A stretch of 64,000 nucleotides of DNA, taken from assembly GCA_027459665.1 (NCBI GenBank), contig DAIDHN010000013.1, positions 1-64,000 on the forward strand. The letters run 5' to 3'. The stretch comes from Chthonomonadaceae bacterium (lineage in GTDB: Bacteria > Armatimonadota > Chthonomonadetes > Chthonomonadales > Chthonomonadaceae). The translations under genes were made by a program, and so were the position numbers. The notes under the pieces were generated by a model that saw only the letters and a program-made list of their open reading frames with translations, ran no database searches and was not told where the DNA came from. Of this stretch, positions 26,267-35,252 are shown piece after piece. The number at the start of each line of letters is the position of its first letter. Position 1 is the stretch's first letter.

Positions 26267-27127
26267 TTACAATGGTTTTACCGCGCGCAGGTATGCTCCC
26301 AGCACACGGCCGTCCAGCGCCTCTTTCTCATCAGGCGAAAGTGCGTCAATGTCTGGCGAACTGCAGGCAGCAGCCTGCAAATCTGCAAATCGGTAACGCC
26401 GTACCGGGTCTATAGAAACCTTTTCAAACCCCGCCCTGGCAATGCGCTGCAGGTAGTCTGATTGTTCCAGCGCACCGGCAACGCATCCAACATACGCTTC
26501 CATATCTGCACGAATGGCGGGAGGCAGTTCCCCCTGCACTACTACATCTGAAACAGCCAGACGCCCGCCGGGTTTTAATACCCTGAATGCCTCGCGCAAA
26601 ACCGCATCCTTGTCGGCCGACAGGTTGATGACGCAGTTGGAAATGATTACATCGAGGCAGTTGTCTGGCAGGGGAATCTGCTCAATGTGCCCTTTGAGAA
26701 ACTTCACATTCTCAATTTCCGCCTCTGCCCTGTTTTTCTCAGCGAGCTGCAGCATCTCATCAGTCATATCCAGGCCGTACACAAATCCGCCGGGGCCAAC
26801 ACGGCGTGCAGAAAGCAACACATCAATCCCTCCGCCCGAACCAAGATCAAGTACAATTTCTCCTGGGTGCAGTTCTGCAACTGCAGTAGGGTTTCCGCAT
26901 CCCAGCGAGGCAAGCAGAGCAGCTTCTGGAATGGCGGCCGCTTCAGTTGAGCTGTAGTGCCCGCCAGTAACTACGCTGCCGCCGCAGCAGCTGCCAGCAC
27001 CGGTATGCCCCCCGCAGCATGCCGCCCCTTCGCCCTGCAGCACCGTGAGGGCTGCCTGGCCGTATTTTTGCTGTATCAGGGCCTGCACGTCTGCCCTGTC
27101 TGTGAGCGAAACAGGTTTATCTGCCAA
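26267..27127 (-). CDS. arsM: arsenite S-adenosylmethionine methyltransferase
   Basis: 286 residues. The SAM-binding motif LDLGSGGGIDVLL is followed by ArsM-specific LGCGNPTAVAELHPGE, VYGLDMTDEML and DVIISNCVINLSADKD. The conserved catalytic Cys lies in SNCVINL and the second in EAYVGCVAGA; the N-terminal ACCGGHTGAGSCCGG supplies more thiols. The enzyme methylates As(III) to methylated arsenicals in the cytosol. The longest frame starts at 27238, but I chose the TTG at 27127 because AAGGAG at 27135-27140 lies exactly 7 bases upstream and homology begins there. No arsR or arsB is adjacent. Confidence 0.93.
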   Translation of the reverse strand: MADKPVSLTDRADVQALIQQKYGQAALTVLQGEGAACCGGHTGAGSCCGGSVVTGGHYSSTEAAAIPEAALLASLGCGNPTAVAELHPGEIVLDLGSGGGIDVLLSARRVGPGGFVYGLDMTDEMLQLAEKNRAEAEIENVKFLKGHIEQIPLPDNCLDVIISNCVINLSADKDAVLREAFRVLKPGGRLAVSDVVVQGELPPAIRADMEAYVGCVAGALEQSDYLQRIARAGFEKVSIDPVRRYRFADLQAAACSSPDIDALSPDEKEALDGRVLGAYLRAVKPL

Positions 27128-27261
27128 TTGCTTACTCCTTCTTTTATCATACAAACTGTATTCATTTACAAATGTTTTGTTTGAAATGATGCTGTGGCGC
27201 TGAAATGAGCAGACATGGCTCGTTTTGCAGATGAGCATGCGAGCAGAGCTGCAGCCAAAGT

Positions 27262-29052
27262 TTAGCGGTGTATGCGTGGGTCTAAAACCGGTTTGCCGCC
27301 TTCCTGCAGCCAGTAAAACCGGTTGGCTGGCATCGGGCCGAACTTCTGCACCATGCCTCTGGGCCAGCGAATTTCCATTCCCTCTATTTGCGAGAGTTCT
27401 CCCAGCCCAAAAATCAGCCTCAGGTCTGAGTGTGAGAGATAGCTGGAACCGCCATGCACCCAGGCTGTGCGAGGGCCGTTTGCGGTATGCAGTGTTACTT
27501 TTGCCCCTATTGCATCGCGGTTGGAATGCACTCCCTCCAGCCGCAGGTTGAACCAGTGGCTGCTGTTGCCTCCATCGTTGCGAAACAGCTGCAACGGCCC
27601 ATTCTGTGCCATCATCACCACATCGGGGTCGCCGTCGTTGTCAAAATCGCCCACCGCAAGGCCGCGAGTTACCCTGGGTTTCGCCAGATCGCCCAGTGAG
27701 TGTATGTCTTCAAGAAAGTGCCCGCTTCCATCGTTGTGAAACAACTGCTGGCTTTGTGCGTAGCTGGCGCCCTCGCCCAGTATTTCAATATGATCCAGCA
27801 CGTGGCCATTTCCCACAATCACATCCAGGTTGCCATCCAGATCGTAATCCAGCGATTCCAGGCCGAAACCCAGAAACTGCAGGTTTGAGCTTGCCATATC
27901 AGACTGGTAAGAGTCTTCTTCAAAAATGCCGTGCCCCAGGTTTCTGAATACAGATTTGGTTTCGCCCGAAAAGTTGACTACCAGCAGGCTGTCTTCCCCA
28001 TTGTGAAAAAAGTCTCCCGGTGCAATTCCCATTCCAGACATGGGGGTGCCGTCTGGCCCTACAGCCACCCCTGCTTCCAGGGCCATGTTGGTAAAGGTGC
28101 CATTGCGGTTGTTGTGAAACAGCGTGTTGGGCATGGTATCGTTGGTAACAAAAAGGTCTATCCAGCCGTCGTCGTCATAATCCATCCAGATAGCGCTCAT
28201 GGCCTTGCCCGGCACCTTCTGAATACCTGCCTGCGTGGTAACGTCGGTAAAGGTGCCGTCTCCATTGTTGTGATAGAGCCTCGAAACAGAGGGCTGGTAT
28301 ACCTGCGGGCGGCAGTAGGAGAGTTTGCCGTTGAGCAGGCAGGGGCGGTCTATTGCCATAGACCAGCGTGCGTAATGGCACACAAACAGGTCGAGTTTGC
28401 CATCATTGTCGTAATCTCCCCATGCGCTGCTGAGGGGCCACGGCAGTATATCCCCGCTGGTATCTGCTATTCCGGCTTTTTGTGTAATGTCTGTAAAGGT
28501 GCCATTGCGATTGTTTTTGAAAAGGCGGTTGCCGCCGTAGGCAGTAATATAGAGGTCTGGCCATCCGTCGTTGTCGAAATCTGCTACCGAAACGCCCATG
28601 CCGTATCCTGTGTAGGCATCCAGCCCAGACCCTGCGGTAACATCGGTAAAGGTGCCGTTTCCATTGTTGCGGTAGAGGGCATTTCTTTTAGGGAATGGCT
28701 GGGTGTTGGGGTTGCCTGGTATAGGGCCGCCCTGCACGGCAAATATATCCATTAGGCCGTCGTTGTTGTAGTCAAACAGGGCTACGCCGCCGCCTGTGCT
28801 TTCAATAAAGTAATGGTGGCCGGTTGCCCCGTTGTTAAAGCCCCAGTTCACTCCCGCCTGCGAGGTGATGTCGGTAAAATGCACAGGGTAGCGGGTAATC
28901 TGCCTGCTGCTTGCAATTTGCTGCGGGCTGTAGATGGTGGTGACCGGATATGCTGTTTGCTTCGGTTTGTCCGGCTTTTTTTCACCGCATCCATATGCAG
29001 TCAGTATGCCGCCAGATGCAGCAGCAAGAAATTTGCGTCTTGAAATGATCAT
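27262..29052 (-). CDS. CRTAC1-like FG-GAP/VCBS repeat protein with ASPIC/UnbV domain
   Basis: 596 residues. The N-terminus SRRKFLAAASGG is a twin-arginine signal, followed by a Cys at TAYGCGE that could be lipidated. Six FG-GAP repeats carry DxDxDG calcium loops (DYNNDGLMD, DFDNDGWPD, DYDNDGKLD, DYDDDGWID, DYDLDGNLD, DFDNDGDPD), forming a beta propeller. The C-terminus holds the ASPIC/UnbV domain (YLSHSDLRLIFGLG, IEIRWPRG-like). It is exported folded and probably binds calcium; the ligand is unknown. Its ATG shares a base with the stop of the TPR gene (TAATG). Confidence 0.92.
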   Translation of the reverse strand: MIISRRKFLAAASGGILTAYGCGEKKPDKPKQTAYPVTTIYSPQQIASSRQITRYPVHFTDITSQAGVNWGFNNGATGHHYFIESTGGGVALFDYNNDGLMDIFAVQGGPIPGNPNTQPFPKRNALYRNNGNGTFTDVTAGSGLDAYTGYGMGVSVADFDNDGWPDLYITAYGGNRLFKNNRNGTFTDITQKAGIADTSGDILPWPLSSAWGDYDNDGKLDLFVCHYARWSMAIDRPCLLNGKLSYCRPQVYQPSVSRLYHNNGDGTFTDVTTQAGIQKVPGKAMSAIWMDYDDDGWIDLFVTNDTMPNTLFHNNRNGTFTNMALEAGVAVGPDGTPMSGMGIAPGDFFHNGEDSLLVVNFSGETKSVFRNLGHGIFEEDSYQSDMASSNLQFLGFGLESLDYDLDGNLDVIVGNGHVLDHIEILGEGASYAQSQQLFHNDGSGHFLEDIHSLGDLAKPRVTRGLAVGDFDNDGDPDVVMMAQNGPLQLFRNDGGNSSHWFNLRLEGVHSNRDAIGAKVTLHTANGPRTAWVHGGSSYLSHSDLRLIFGLGELSQIEGMEIRWPRGMVQKFGPMPANRFYWLQEGGKPVLDPRIHR

Positions 29053-30269
29053 TATGGAATTACGTAGGGTGTAGAGCCTGGCTGCTTTGCCTGTGCCGCC
29101 AGAGCATAGAGATGATGTTTGAGGCTGTATTGTATCAGTTGTTTGCGAGCAGCGGCGTTGTCGGGCTGTGCATCTACTGCAAGCTTGTAAAACTTGAGCG
29201 CCTGGCCATCCTGCAGCAGCTCATGCAAATGCCCCAGCTGCAGCAGCGCATTGCTGTTGTGCGGGGAATAGGGAAGATGTTCGTTGATGTGTTCTGCCTC
29301 GTTCTTCCAGGCCAGCACCTGCTTGTATCGCTTCAGCACCTTGTTGCGTGCCGGCATATTGTTTAGCATTGCATAGCATTTCATTTGTCCGTTGAGCACG
29401 GTTTCATTGTTGGCAGAGATTTTTGAAGCTGCATTGTAGTAAAAAAGGGCGTGTTTAGGATGCCATGCATTCAGCCATACCTGGGCTGCCAGCAGATACG
29501 GATTGATGATGGATGGATTGATCTGGCCGGCACGCATTGCGTAGGCAAGAGTTTTGTTCATATTTTGCGGTGTAGGCGTTTTCTGATTGTAGATTGTAGC
29601 CATGAGCAGCAAAGCCTGGTAATCGTTTGGATGTGTTTTGAGATACGGCCCCAGGTCTTTTTCGGCCTGCTGCATGTCTCCATTATCCATTTCTGCTGAA
29701 ACAATGTTGATAAAGTACCGTGGCACTATTTTGATGGCGCATGCCCTGCGCAGGTATTTTATGGCCGCCATGCGGTGGTGCAGCTTTGCCTCAAGCATGC
29801 CGAAATCTCCCAGTGCCTGTAAACTGCGCGGCATCAGTTTTACCGCCCTGCTTGCGGCGCTTTCAGCCAGATCGTATCTGCCTGCCATGTCTGCAATCCT
29901 GGCAAATTCCAGCTGAAGTTCCCCGTCGTCAGGGTGAAGCTGGCATGCTTTCTGCAGGTACCTGCCTGCTACCTGATAGTGAAACAGGTCTGAATAGAAG
30001 TATCCCAGTTTTTCGTAATTCATCCAGAAGCCGGGGTCTTTGCGTACTCCCTCCTGCCAGTAGTTTTTCGCCTGCACCGGCTGGTGATTGTTCATGGCGA
30101 CAAGACCCTTTTGGTAATACTGCATTCCGGGCCGGTACATCTGGTAAGAAAACCATATCAGATACACAGCGGCTGCCAAACCTGCCGCAATAATGGTGAA
30201 TGCGAGCGCCTTGCGTCTGCCGGGGGGAACACTACCTTTTGTTGTAGTTTCTGTAATGGATGACTGCAT
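29052..30269 (-). CDS. membrane-anchored TPR protein
   Basis: About 405 residues. A single transmembrane helix (about residues 22-44) precedes an array of TPR-like repeats, visible in GLVAMNNHQPVQAKNYWQEG, NYEKLGYFYSDLFHYQVAG, DDGELQLEFARIADMAGRYD and later copies. I chose the ATG at 30269 because GAAGGG lies 7 bases upstream; the outer start at 30287 has none. It is translationally coupled to the CRTAC1-like gene. Pairs of TPR and ASPIC/UnbV proteins are common in Planctomycetes, Acidobacteria and related groups, so they may work as one envelope complex (inference). Confidence 0.85.
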   Translation of the reverse strand: MQSSITETTTKGSVPPGRRKALAFTIIAAGLAAAVYLIWFSYQMYRPGMQYYQKGLVAMNNHQPVQAKNYWQEGVRKDPGFWMNYEKLGYFYSDLFHYQVAGRYLQKACQLHPDDGELQLEFARIADMAGRYDLAESAASRAVKLMPRSLQALGDFGMLEAKLHHRMAAIKYLRRACAIKIVPRYFINIVSAEMDNGDMQQAEKDLGPYLKTHPNDYQALLLMATIYNQKTPTPQNMNKTLAYAMRAGQINPSIINPYLLAAQVWLNAWHPKHALFYYNAASKISANNETVLNGQMKCYAMLNNMPARNKVLKRYKQVLAWKNEAEHINEHLPYSPHNSNALLQLGHLHELLQDGQALKFYKLAVDAQPDNAAARKQLIQYSLKHHLYALAAQAKQPGSTPYVIP

Positions 30270-30422
30270 AAAAAAACCCTTCGCCAAAAATAGACATATA
30301 CCATTTTATTGTACAGTGAAATCGGCTTATTCACAAATGGCTAGTACGAATCAATATTTTGTAACGGATGCAGAGGAGGGTGTGCAATTGCTTATTCAGA
30401 TGCTGCATAAGGTAAACAGAAG

Positions 30423-30454
30423 AAAAGAGAGGCTGTTGCAACAGCCTCTCTTTT
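30423..30454 (-). terminator. intrinsic terminator after the prepilin gene
   Basis: A 32-bp perfect palindrome (AAAAGAGAGGCTGTTG and complement) lies 19 bases after the prepilin stop. It gives a GC stem flanked by A and T runs and can therefore stop transcription in either direction. Confidence 0.85.
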
Positions 30455-30472
30455 GCCCATAGAAAATGCAGG

Positions 30473-31255
30473 CTAGTTAGGCCATGTAGCAGAAGGGCCA
30501 TGCAGAGGAGCATTGGCTCCGGTGGAAACATTCTGATTTCCGTTGAAGTTTGCGTTGGGTGCAACCTGTGCAAGCGGTGCATATTTGGTATGGCCGTCTG
30601 CAAACACCCAGTCGCGCGCTCCACCGTTTTCAGTGGTGTTGATAACGCCCTGCTGGTTGTCGAAGCCCAATTCATCGTAGATCATGGGTTTATCTGCTGG
30701 GGATTGTATAGCCGAATCAGACACGCCGTCTCTCACGGCAGCGCCGCAGAAGTGGGGTGTTCCCTGCCATACGTTCACGTCTGAGCCAAAGGAGGCATCG
30801 GTGTGCGCGTTCCAGCTCTGGTCAAGCATGGTCTGCTTATCCCAGTAGTCATGGTCGTACCATGAGTCGAACATTGAGCCATAGCTCACATAGTTTGAGT
30901 TTCTCCAGCTGGTGCCGTCGTTGGGGCAGTAGTATACGCCTACTTCTTTGAGGTAGGGGTATATCTGCGATTCCCATCCGCAGGCCGCATAGGGGTCTAC
31001 TGTTTTCTTGATGGGGTCTGGCTGACCAACAAGCGGAGAGTCCCAGTTGTCACCAGCCGGGTACTGCTCGTCGTAATCCTGTACATACATAATTGCTGCC
31101 AGGCCAAGCTGCTTGAGGTTGCTGATACAACCTGCCTGTCGTGCCTTCATGCGTGCCTGGGCAAATACGGGGAACAGAATAGCAGCCAAGATTGCAATAA
31201 TAGCAATTACCACGAGCAATTCGATCAGGGTGAAACCGGTTGATCGTTTTCTCAT
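30473..31255 (-). CDS. type IV prepilin-like protein (pseudopilin with DUF1559/H-X9-DG features)
   Basis: 260 residues. The N-terminal [19 protein letters not shown] is a class III prepilin signal cleaved after the Gly, with the conserved Glu at +5. It continues with [13 protein letters not shown] and [19 protein letters not shown], a form typical of Armatimonadota. The C-terminal [15 protein letters not shown] is an H-X9-DG-like motif. Such proteins build pili, pseudopili or surface structures after processing by PilD. AAGGAAAGG precedes the ATG. A palindromic terminator follows, and a small membrane protein gene lies just upstream. Confidence 0.95.
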   Translation of the reverse strand: MRKRSTGFTLIELLVVIAIIAILAAILFPVFAQARMKARQAGCISNLKQLGLAAIMYVQDYDEQYPAGDNWDSPLVGQPDPIKKTVDPYAACGWESQIYPYLKEVGVYYCPNDGTSWRNSNYVSYGSMFDSWYDHDYWDKQTMLDQSWNAHTDASFGSDVNVWQGTPHFCGAAVRDGVSDSAIQSPADKPMIYDELGFDNQQGVINTTENGGARDWVFADGHTKYAPLAQVAPNANFNGNQNVSTGANAPLHGPSATWPN

Positions 31256-31337
31256 ATGAACCTTTCCTTATGATATGAATTCGGCTCATTCACCGCAGGT
31301 GCGGTTAGAACCGTGTGAAGAAAAACTGTACAAACGG

Positions 31338-31547
31338 CTAGTGGCTTCCAGCGCTCTGATTTGCAGCGTTTGGCGGCATTTGTGTAGGTGTGCCTCCGCC
31401 GCCGTGCATCATCATTTTCTGTTGTTTTTGCAAGGCAGGGGACAACTGCTCGGGAGCATTCATTCTGTAATAGCCAAAGCCGATAAGAAGAACTACAATA
31501 ACCACCACCACTGCGATTGCTACTGGTGTGCTGATTGGTTGCTTCAT
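31338..31547 (-). CDS. small single-pass membrane protein next to prepilin gene
   Basis: 69 residues with one transmembrane helix (about residues 8-27, Val/Ile-rich) and a polar tail containing MMMHGGGG and Pro/Gln-rich sequence. No known domain. GAGAGG lies 9 bases ahead of the ATG. It is 82 bases upstream of the prepilin gene on the same strand, so co-expression is likely. Similar short Gly/Pro-tailed membrane proteins accompany prepilin genes in this type of genome, but the function is unknown. Confidence 0.65.
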   Translation of the reverse strand: MKQPISTPVAIAVVVVIVVLLIGFGYYRMNAPEQLSPALQKQQKMMMHGGGGTPTQMPPNAANQSAGSH

Positions 31548-31998
31548 CGCTTGATACCTCTCTCATGTTGTGCGAATATAGCAAGCGTTTATCTGCCGGG
31601 AAAACAGTACTGCACATCAATTCGGCATGCCAACGGTTGCATTATCCATGGATTATGGAAGTGTATGAATTTGATTATACGGCTATTTTTCCTGAGTGTC
31701 AACTCAGGAAAAACAATTTTTCACCAGAAAAAACAAAATATACGAAAAAGTGCAAATTTTGTGCTGTTTTGTATGAACTAACGGTTAGACCAAACCTTTG
31801 TACTCCATATTAATAACATGAGTTAAATAAGTAGCTGCTGCAATTGCCAGCATTTTAATGTACTGGTAAACTTGGTATAAATAAACTTTTTCAGATTGAT
31901 GCCAGCGTGAACAGCCCTCCAGATTTTAGGCTGATGTGCCAACAATTTATGTACAAAGCCAGCTTTGCGCCCTCTGATTTCTGAAAGGAGAATACCAG
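31548..31998. other. AT-rich divergent intergenic region with a terminator-like hairpin
   Basis: About 450 bases without a credible gene separate the minus-strand small membrane protein from fliQ. At 31686-31713 a 12-bp inverted repeat (TTTTTCCTGAGT and complement, 4-base loop) looks like a two-way intrinsic terminator, odd for a region that should hold two divergent promoters. A 10-bp palindrome ATCCATGGAT lies just before it. A short leader RNA or attenuator is possible. Confidence 0.4.
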
Positions 31999-32268
31999 TT
32001 GACCGACCAATATGTACTGGATGCCGGCCGGCAAATGCTTATTATTGCGCTCAAGCTGTCGCTGCCAGTTCTGCTTTTTGGGCTGGTAGCCGGGGTGTTG
32101 GTTTCACTCTTTCAGGCAGTGACGCAAATTCAGGAGTTTACACTTACTTTTGTGCCAAAACTGCTGGCGGTTGTGCTGGCTCTGGCGCTGTTTGGTTCAT
32201 GGATGCTTTCTTCGCTGGTTACCTATTTTCATCAAACTCTCACCCACATGCCTCCGGTGCTGCACTAA
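31999..32268 (+). CDS. fliQ: flagellar export apparatus protein FliQ
   Basis: 89 residues, the exact family length, with two transmembrane hairpin helices (about 18-38 and 48-70) and the conserved LFQAVTQIQEFTLTFVPK loop between them. FliQ forms part of the helical FliPQR export gate in the basal body membrane. The start is TTG with AAAGGAG 8 bases upstream. fliR follows after 3 bases. fliP, which normally precedes fliQ, is absent here. Confidence 0.95.
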   Translation: MTDQYVLDAGRQMLIIALKLSLPVLLFGLVAGVLVSLFQAVTQIQEFTLTFVPKLLAVVLALALFGSWMLSSLVTYFHQTLTHMPPVLH

Positions 32269-32271
32269 ACC

Positions 32272-33048
32272 ATGTCTTATGCTGTTGAGATGCATCTCTT
32301 TTATACGTTTTTGCTGGTAGGGGCCAGGGTAGGAGGGCTAATTACTTCAGCGCCTGTGCTGGGCAACCATGCGGTGCCCCGCAAGGTAATGGCAGGCGCT
32401 GCCATGCTGCTTAGCATGGCACTTACTCCGCTGGAATCAGCTCACACCCCTCTGCTGCCTCAAAGCCTTGTTCAACTGGTTCTGCTGGTTGCAGAAAACG
32501 GGTTGATCGGGCTGATTATTGGTTCATTCACCATGTTTCTGTTTGGCGCTGTGAGCATGGCAGGCTATTTTATGGATGCCCAGATGGGGCTGGGGTTTGT
32601 GAATCTCATCGACCCGTTTTCGCAGCAGCAGGCGAGTATTATGTCGGCATTTCAATTTCAAACAGCCCTTACCCTTTACGTACTGCTAAATGGCCCGCTG
32701 CTGCTGCTGGCATCGCTGCAGCGCAGCTTCACCGCGTTCCCTGCCAATATTCCTCTCACCTCCATGGGGCTTCACCTCACGCTTGCCCCCATGATGGAAA
32801 TGATGATGTCGCTTTGCCTGCGCCTGGCTCTGCCTGCATTTGGGGTGCTGCTGCTCACCGATGTAGGGCTTGGCCTGATTGCACGCATGGCGCCTCAGGT
32901 AAACGTTTTCTTTTTAGGCATGCCCCTCAAAATCATTGTCGGGCTGGCCACAATTGCGCTGCTTATGCCCGTACTGGCCCTGGTAGCGGGCCAGATTGTG
33001 ACGGGAAGTTCGGCAGGCATACATACTCTGCTGGCAGGCGGGCGCTGA
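32272..33048 (+). CDS. fliR: flagellar export apparatus protein FliR
   Basis: 258 residues with about six membrane segments. Family features are FLLVGARVGGLITSAPVLGNHAVP near the N-terminus, the central GYFMDAQMGLGFVNLIDPFSQQQ and a C-terminal MPLKIIVGL segment. FliR combines with FliP and FliQ to make the export gate for flagellar axial proteins. The next gene starts at the base after its stop, so fliQ-fliR-flhB are one translational unit. Confidence 0.95.
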   Translation: MSYAVEMHLFYTFLLVGARVGGLITSAPVLGNHAVPRKVMAGAAMLLSMALTPLESAHTPLLPQSLVQLVLLVAENGLIGLIIGSFTMFLFGAVSMAGYFMDAQMGLGFVNLIDPFSQQQASIMSAFQFQTALTLYVLLNGPLLLLASLQRSFTAFPANIPLTSMGLHLTLAPMMEMMMSLCLRLALPAFGVLLLTDVGLGLIARMAPQVNVFFLGMPLKIIVGLATIALLMPVLALVAGQIVTGSSAGIHTLLAGGR

Positions 33049-34143
33049 ATGGCAGAAGGCGAAGAGCGAACTGAAGCGGCTACGCCGCGCAGACGGCGCG
33101 AGGCGCGAAAGCAGGGACAGGCCGCAAAATCGCAGGAGCTGGCTTCTCTTGCTGTGCTGATGGCGCTGGTGCTGGCCATGCCTGCTATTGGCGGCTATGC
33201 AGCGTCTGCGGTAAAAACCTACTTTGTAAGCGTTTTTTTGCACCTGAAGGGTACGCCGATCACAGACAGGGGTCTGCACACTGTTGGCACAACACTGCTT
33301 ATTGCAGTACTGCGCGCCGTGGCGCCGCTTGCACTTACAGCGATGGGCGTAGGCATTATTGCCAATATGGCTCAGACTGGTCCCATGCTGGCGCTGGAAC
33401 GTCTCAAGCCAGACCTCAACCGTCTCAACCCGATCAAGGGCATGCAGCGGTTTGTTTCGGTAACCGGTTTGGTGGAACTGCTGAAATCGGTAGCCAAAAT
33501 GGGGCTGGTAGGCTGGGTGGGCTACAGCACGGTGCGAGCTGCCTATCCACTTCTGCTTATGCTTGCTCTGGCGAATGTGCATATGGGGCTTGCAGCGCTG
33601 ATGAATGTAATACAGCAGCTGCTGCAGAGAGTAGCGGGTGTGATGCTGATTATGGCCGCTCTGGATTATGCCTATCAGCGGTACAATTTTGAAAAGCAGA
33701 TACGCATGACGCGCTATGAGGTACGCCAGGAATTTAAGCAAAACGAAGGCGACCCCATGCTCAAGAGCAGGCTGAGGGCACGCATGAGGCAAATGGCAAA
33801 AACCCGCATGATGTCGAATGTGCCTACTGCAGATGTAGTGATTACCAACCCTACACACTTTGCTATTGCGCTCAAATATGAGTCTGCCACCATGAAAGCA
33901 CCTGTTGTAGTGGCAAAAGGCCAGGATTTGATAGCGCTTAAAATTCGTGAGCTGGCTCAGATGAACGATGTGCCTATAGTCGAAAACCCGCCGCTTGCAC
34001 GTGCCCTTTTTAAGTCTGCAGCACTGGATCATGAGATACCGCCGGGTTTTTATGCTGCTGTAGCCGAAGTAATGGCGTTTGTGTATCAGATCAACGAAGA
34101 GCGCCGTCGCAGGCAGTCGTATGCGGGCAGTGTTCTTTCATAA
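33049..34143 (+). CDS. flhB: flagellar export switch protein FlhB
   Basis: 364 residues. The N-terminus GEERTEAATPRRRREARKQG, the four membrane helices, and the cytosolic domain with the autocleavage motif NPTH (Asn267-His270) identify FlhB. Cleavage between Asn and Pro switches substrate class from hook to filament. YEVRQEFKQNEGDP precedes the motif as in canonical members. flhA does not follow. A type III secretion homologue (SctU) is less likely given the conserved flagellar-style termini. Confidence 0.95.
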   Translation: MAEGEERTEAATPRRRREARKQGQAAKSQELASLAVLMALVLAMPAIGGYAASAVKTYFVSVFLHLKGTPITDRGLHTVGTTLLIAVLRAVAPLALTAMGVGIIANMAQTGPMLALERLKPDLNRLNPIKGMQRFVSVTGLVELLKSVAKMGLVGWVGYSTVRAAYPLLLMLALANVHMGLAALMNVIQQLLQRVAGVMLIMAALDYAYQRYNFEKQIRMTRYEVRQEFKQNEGDPMLKSRLRARMRQMAKTRMMSNVPTADVVITNPTHFAIALKYESATMKAPVVVAKGQDLIALKIRELAQMNDVPIVENPPLARALFKSAALDHEIPPGFYAAVAEVMAFVYQINEERRRRQSYAGSVLS

Positions 34144-34481
34144 GCAGGTGCGTATCTGATATTTCTGCAAAACCCGCCAGCCATAGCATGCTCTCTGCTG
34201 CCCAGATTTTTCACTGCCTTTCAGCCTCTCTTCACTATGCGGCCCTCCCCGCCCCTGCCCGTCGACAGCCCCTCTCGTTGCCGCTTCTTTCTGCATTGAG
34301 GGTGGGGCAGTATACTGGAACAATTGGGGCAGGCAAGTTGGGGTGGTGCAACAGGGTTCATAAAAACAGCACAGCCAGATAATATCCATTCACATGCAGG
34401 CGGGCTGAGTGCATGCCTGGGTTAAAAGCGGGTATTCTATAATGTAAATACTGTACAACAGCATTGGGAAGGCAGAAGCAT
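34144..34481 (+). promoter_or_regulatory. gene-free stretch with a candidate -10 box (34438-34443)
   Basis: No gene or clear terminator was recognised after flhB. A perfect TATAAT at 34438-34443 lies 38 bases ahead of the following membrane-protein ATG; no good -35 hexamer is present at standard spacing. The middle is pyrimidine-rich on the + strand. Confidence 0.35.
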
Positions 34482-34970
34482 ATGGAATTGATTGCATTTA
34501 TCAGCAAATGGCTGCACCTGCTCAGCATTGCGGGCATTTTGGGCGGCATCGCATTCGCTCTAATCGCACTGGTACCGGTTTTGCGCACCGAACCGGAGAG
34601 CGCTGCTTTGAAACAGATATGGAAGCGTTTTGGCATCACTATGGCAATACTCTGGCTGGTGGCGCTTGCCACTGGCTTCTACAACCTGTCGGTGGTAACG
34701 CCTACTGTAAACGGAACCTATCAGATGTGGGTGGGAATTAAAATTGCACTCGCCCTTGCCATGTTTCTCGGCACCATGCTGCTGGCGCACCCTTTTCCTG
34801 CCATTGCCCGCTTTTTCAAGGAAAAAGGAGCTTGGCTGGCTTTGCTGCTGCTGCTGGCCATTTTGATTGTGGGGATATCTGCCAAGCTCAATATCTCCCG
34901 TGTAAACGGGGCCTGGCTAAAGAAACCCGCCGCCGCTGCAATGCCCGTCAATCCTCCTGCAGCGCCGTAA
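34482..34970 (+). CDS. four-helix membrane protein, CopD-like
   Basis: 162 residues with four transmembrane helices (roughly 8-32, 47-66, 84-104 and 118-138) and a Pro/Ala-rich tail. The helix arrangement and the His in KWLHLLSIAG and LAHPF resemble the CopD/DUF2269 group of putative copper or haem-associated membrane proteins, but identity is low confidence. I chose the ATG at 34482 because GGAAGG lies 9 bases upstream; a TTG at 34464 is the outer limit. It stands alone, convergent with the feo operon. Confidence 0.6.
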   Translation: MELIAFISKWLHLLSIAGILGGIAFALIALVPVLRTEPESAALKQIWKRFGITMAILWLVALATGFYNLSVVTPTVNGTYQMWVGIKIALALAMFLGTMLLAHPFPAIARFFKEKGAWLALLLLLAILIVGISAKLNISRVNGAWLKKPAAAAMPVNPPAAP

Positions 34971-35009
34971 GGTTCTGTTTCTATTGCTGCCAGGCTGCAG
35001 TACAGAACA

Positions 35010-35252
35010 TTATTTTTTTGAGGCAGACTGAGAGCGGGGTGCTGCAGTGCGTGCAGCAAGAGGCAGGTTTGTGTTTTTTTGCTGCCTGCTTGCCAGCTCC
35101 TTCATTTTTTTTGCAGCATCGCAAGTGCCGCAGCCCGGGCAGCCTTCGTTGCTGCTGTTGCTGTGAAAAATGCCTCGCGCCTGATGCCACAGTGAGCGGG
35201 CTACATAAAAAAGTGAGAGCATAACCAGTATGGCAACAAAAATAGTCTGCAT
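35010..35252 (-). CDS. FeoB-associated Cys-rich membrane protein
   Basis: 80 residues. One N-terminal transmembrane helix (about residues 3-20) is followed by GCPGCGTCDAAKKM, a Cys cluster typical of the small FeoB-associated proteins, and a basic Ser/Ala tail. Its ATG shares a base with the feoB stop (TAATG), so it is translated with feoB. It may act as a metal-binding accessory to the iron gate, as proposed for this family; direct function is unproven. Confidence 0.82.
   Translation of the reverse strand: MQTIFVAILVMLSLFYVARSLWHQARGIFHSNSSNEGCPGCGTCDAAKKMKELASRQQKNTNLPLAARTAAPRSQSASKK

Noticed and set aside
31535-31813. 92-codon + strand open frame in the gap before fliQ
   Set aside because: No ribosome site, composition unlike the neighbours, and it runs through the terminator-like hairpin; it looks like chance.
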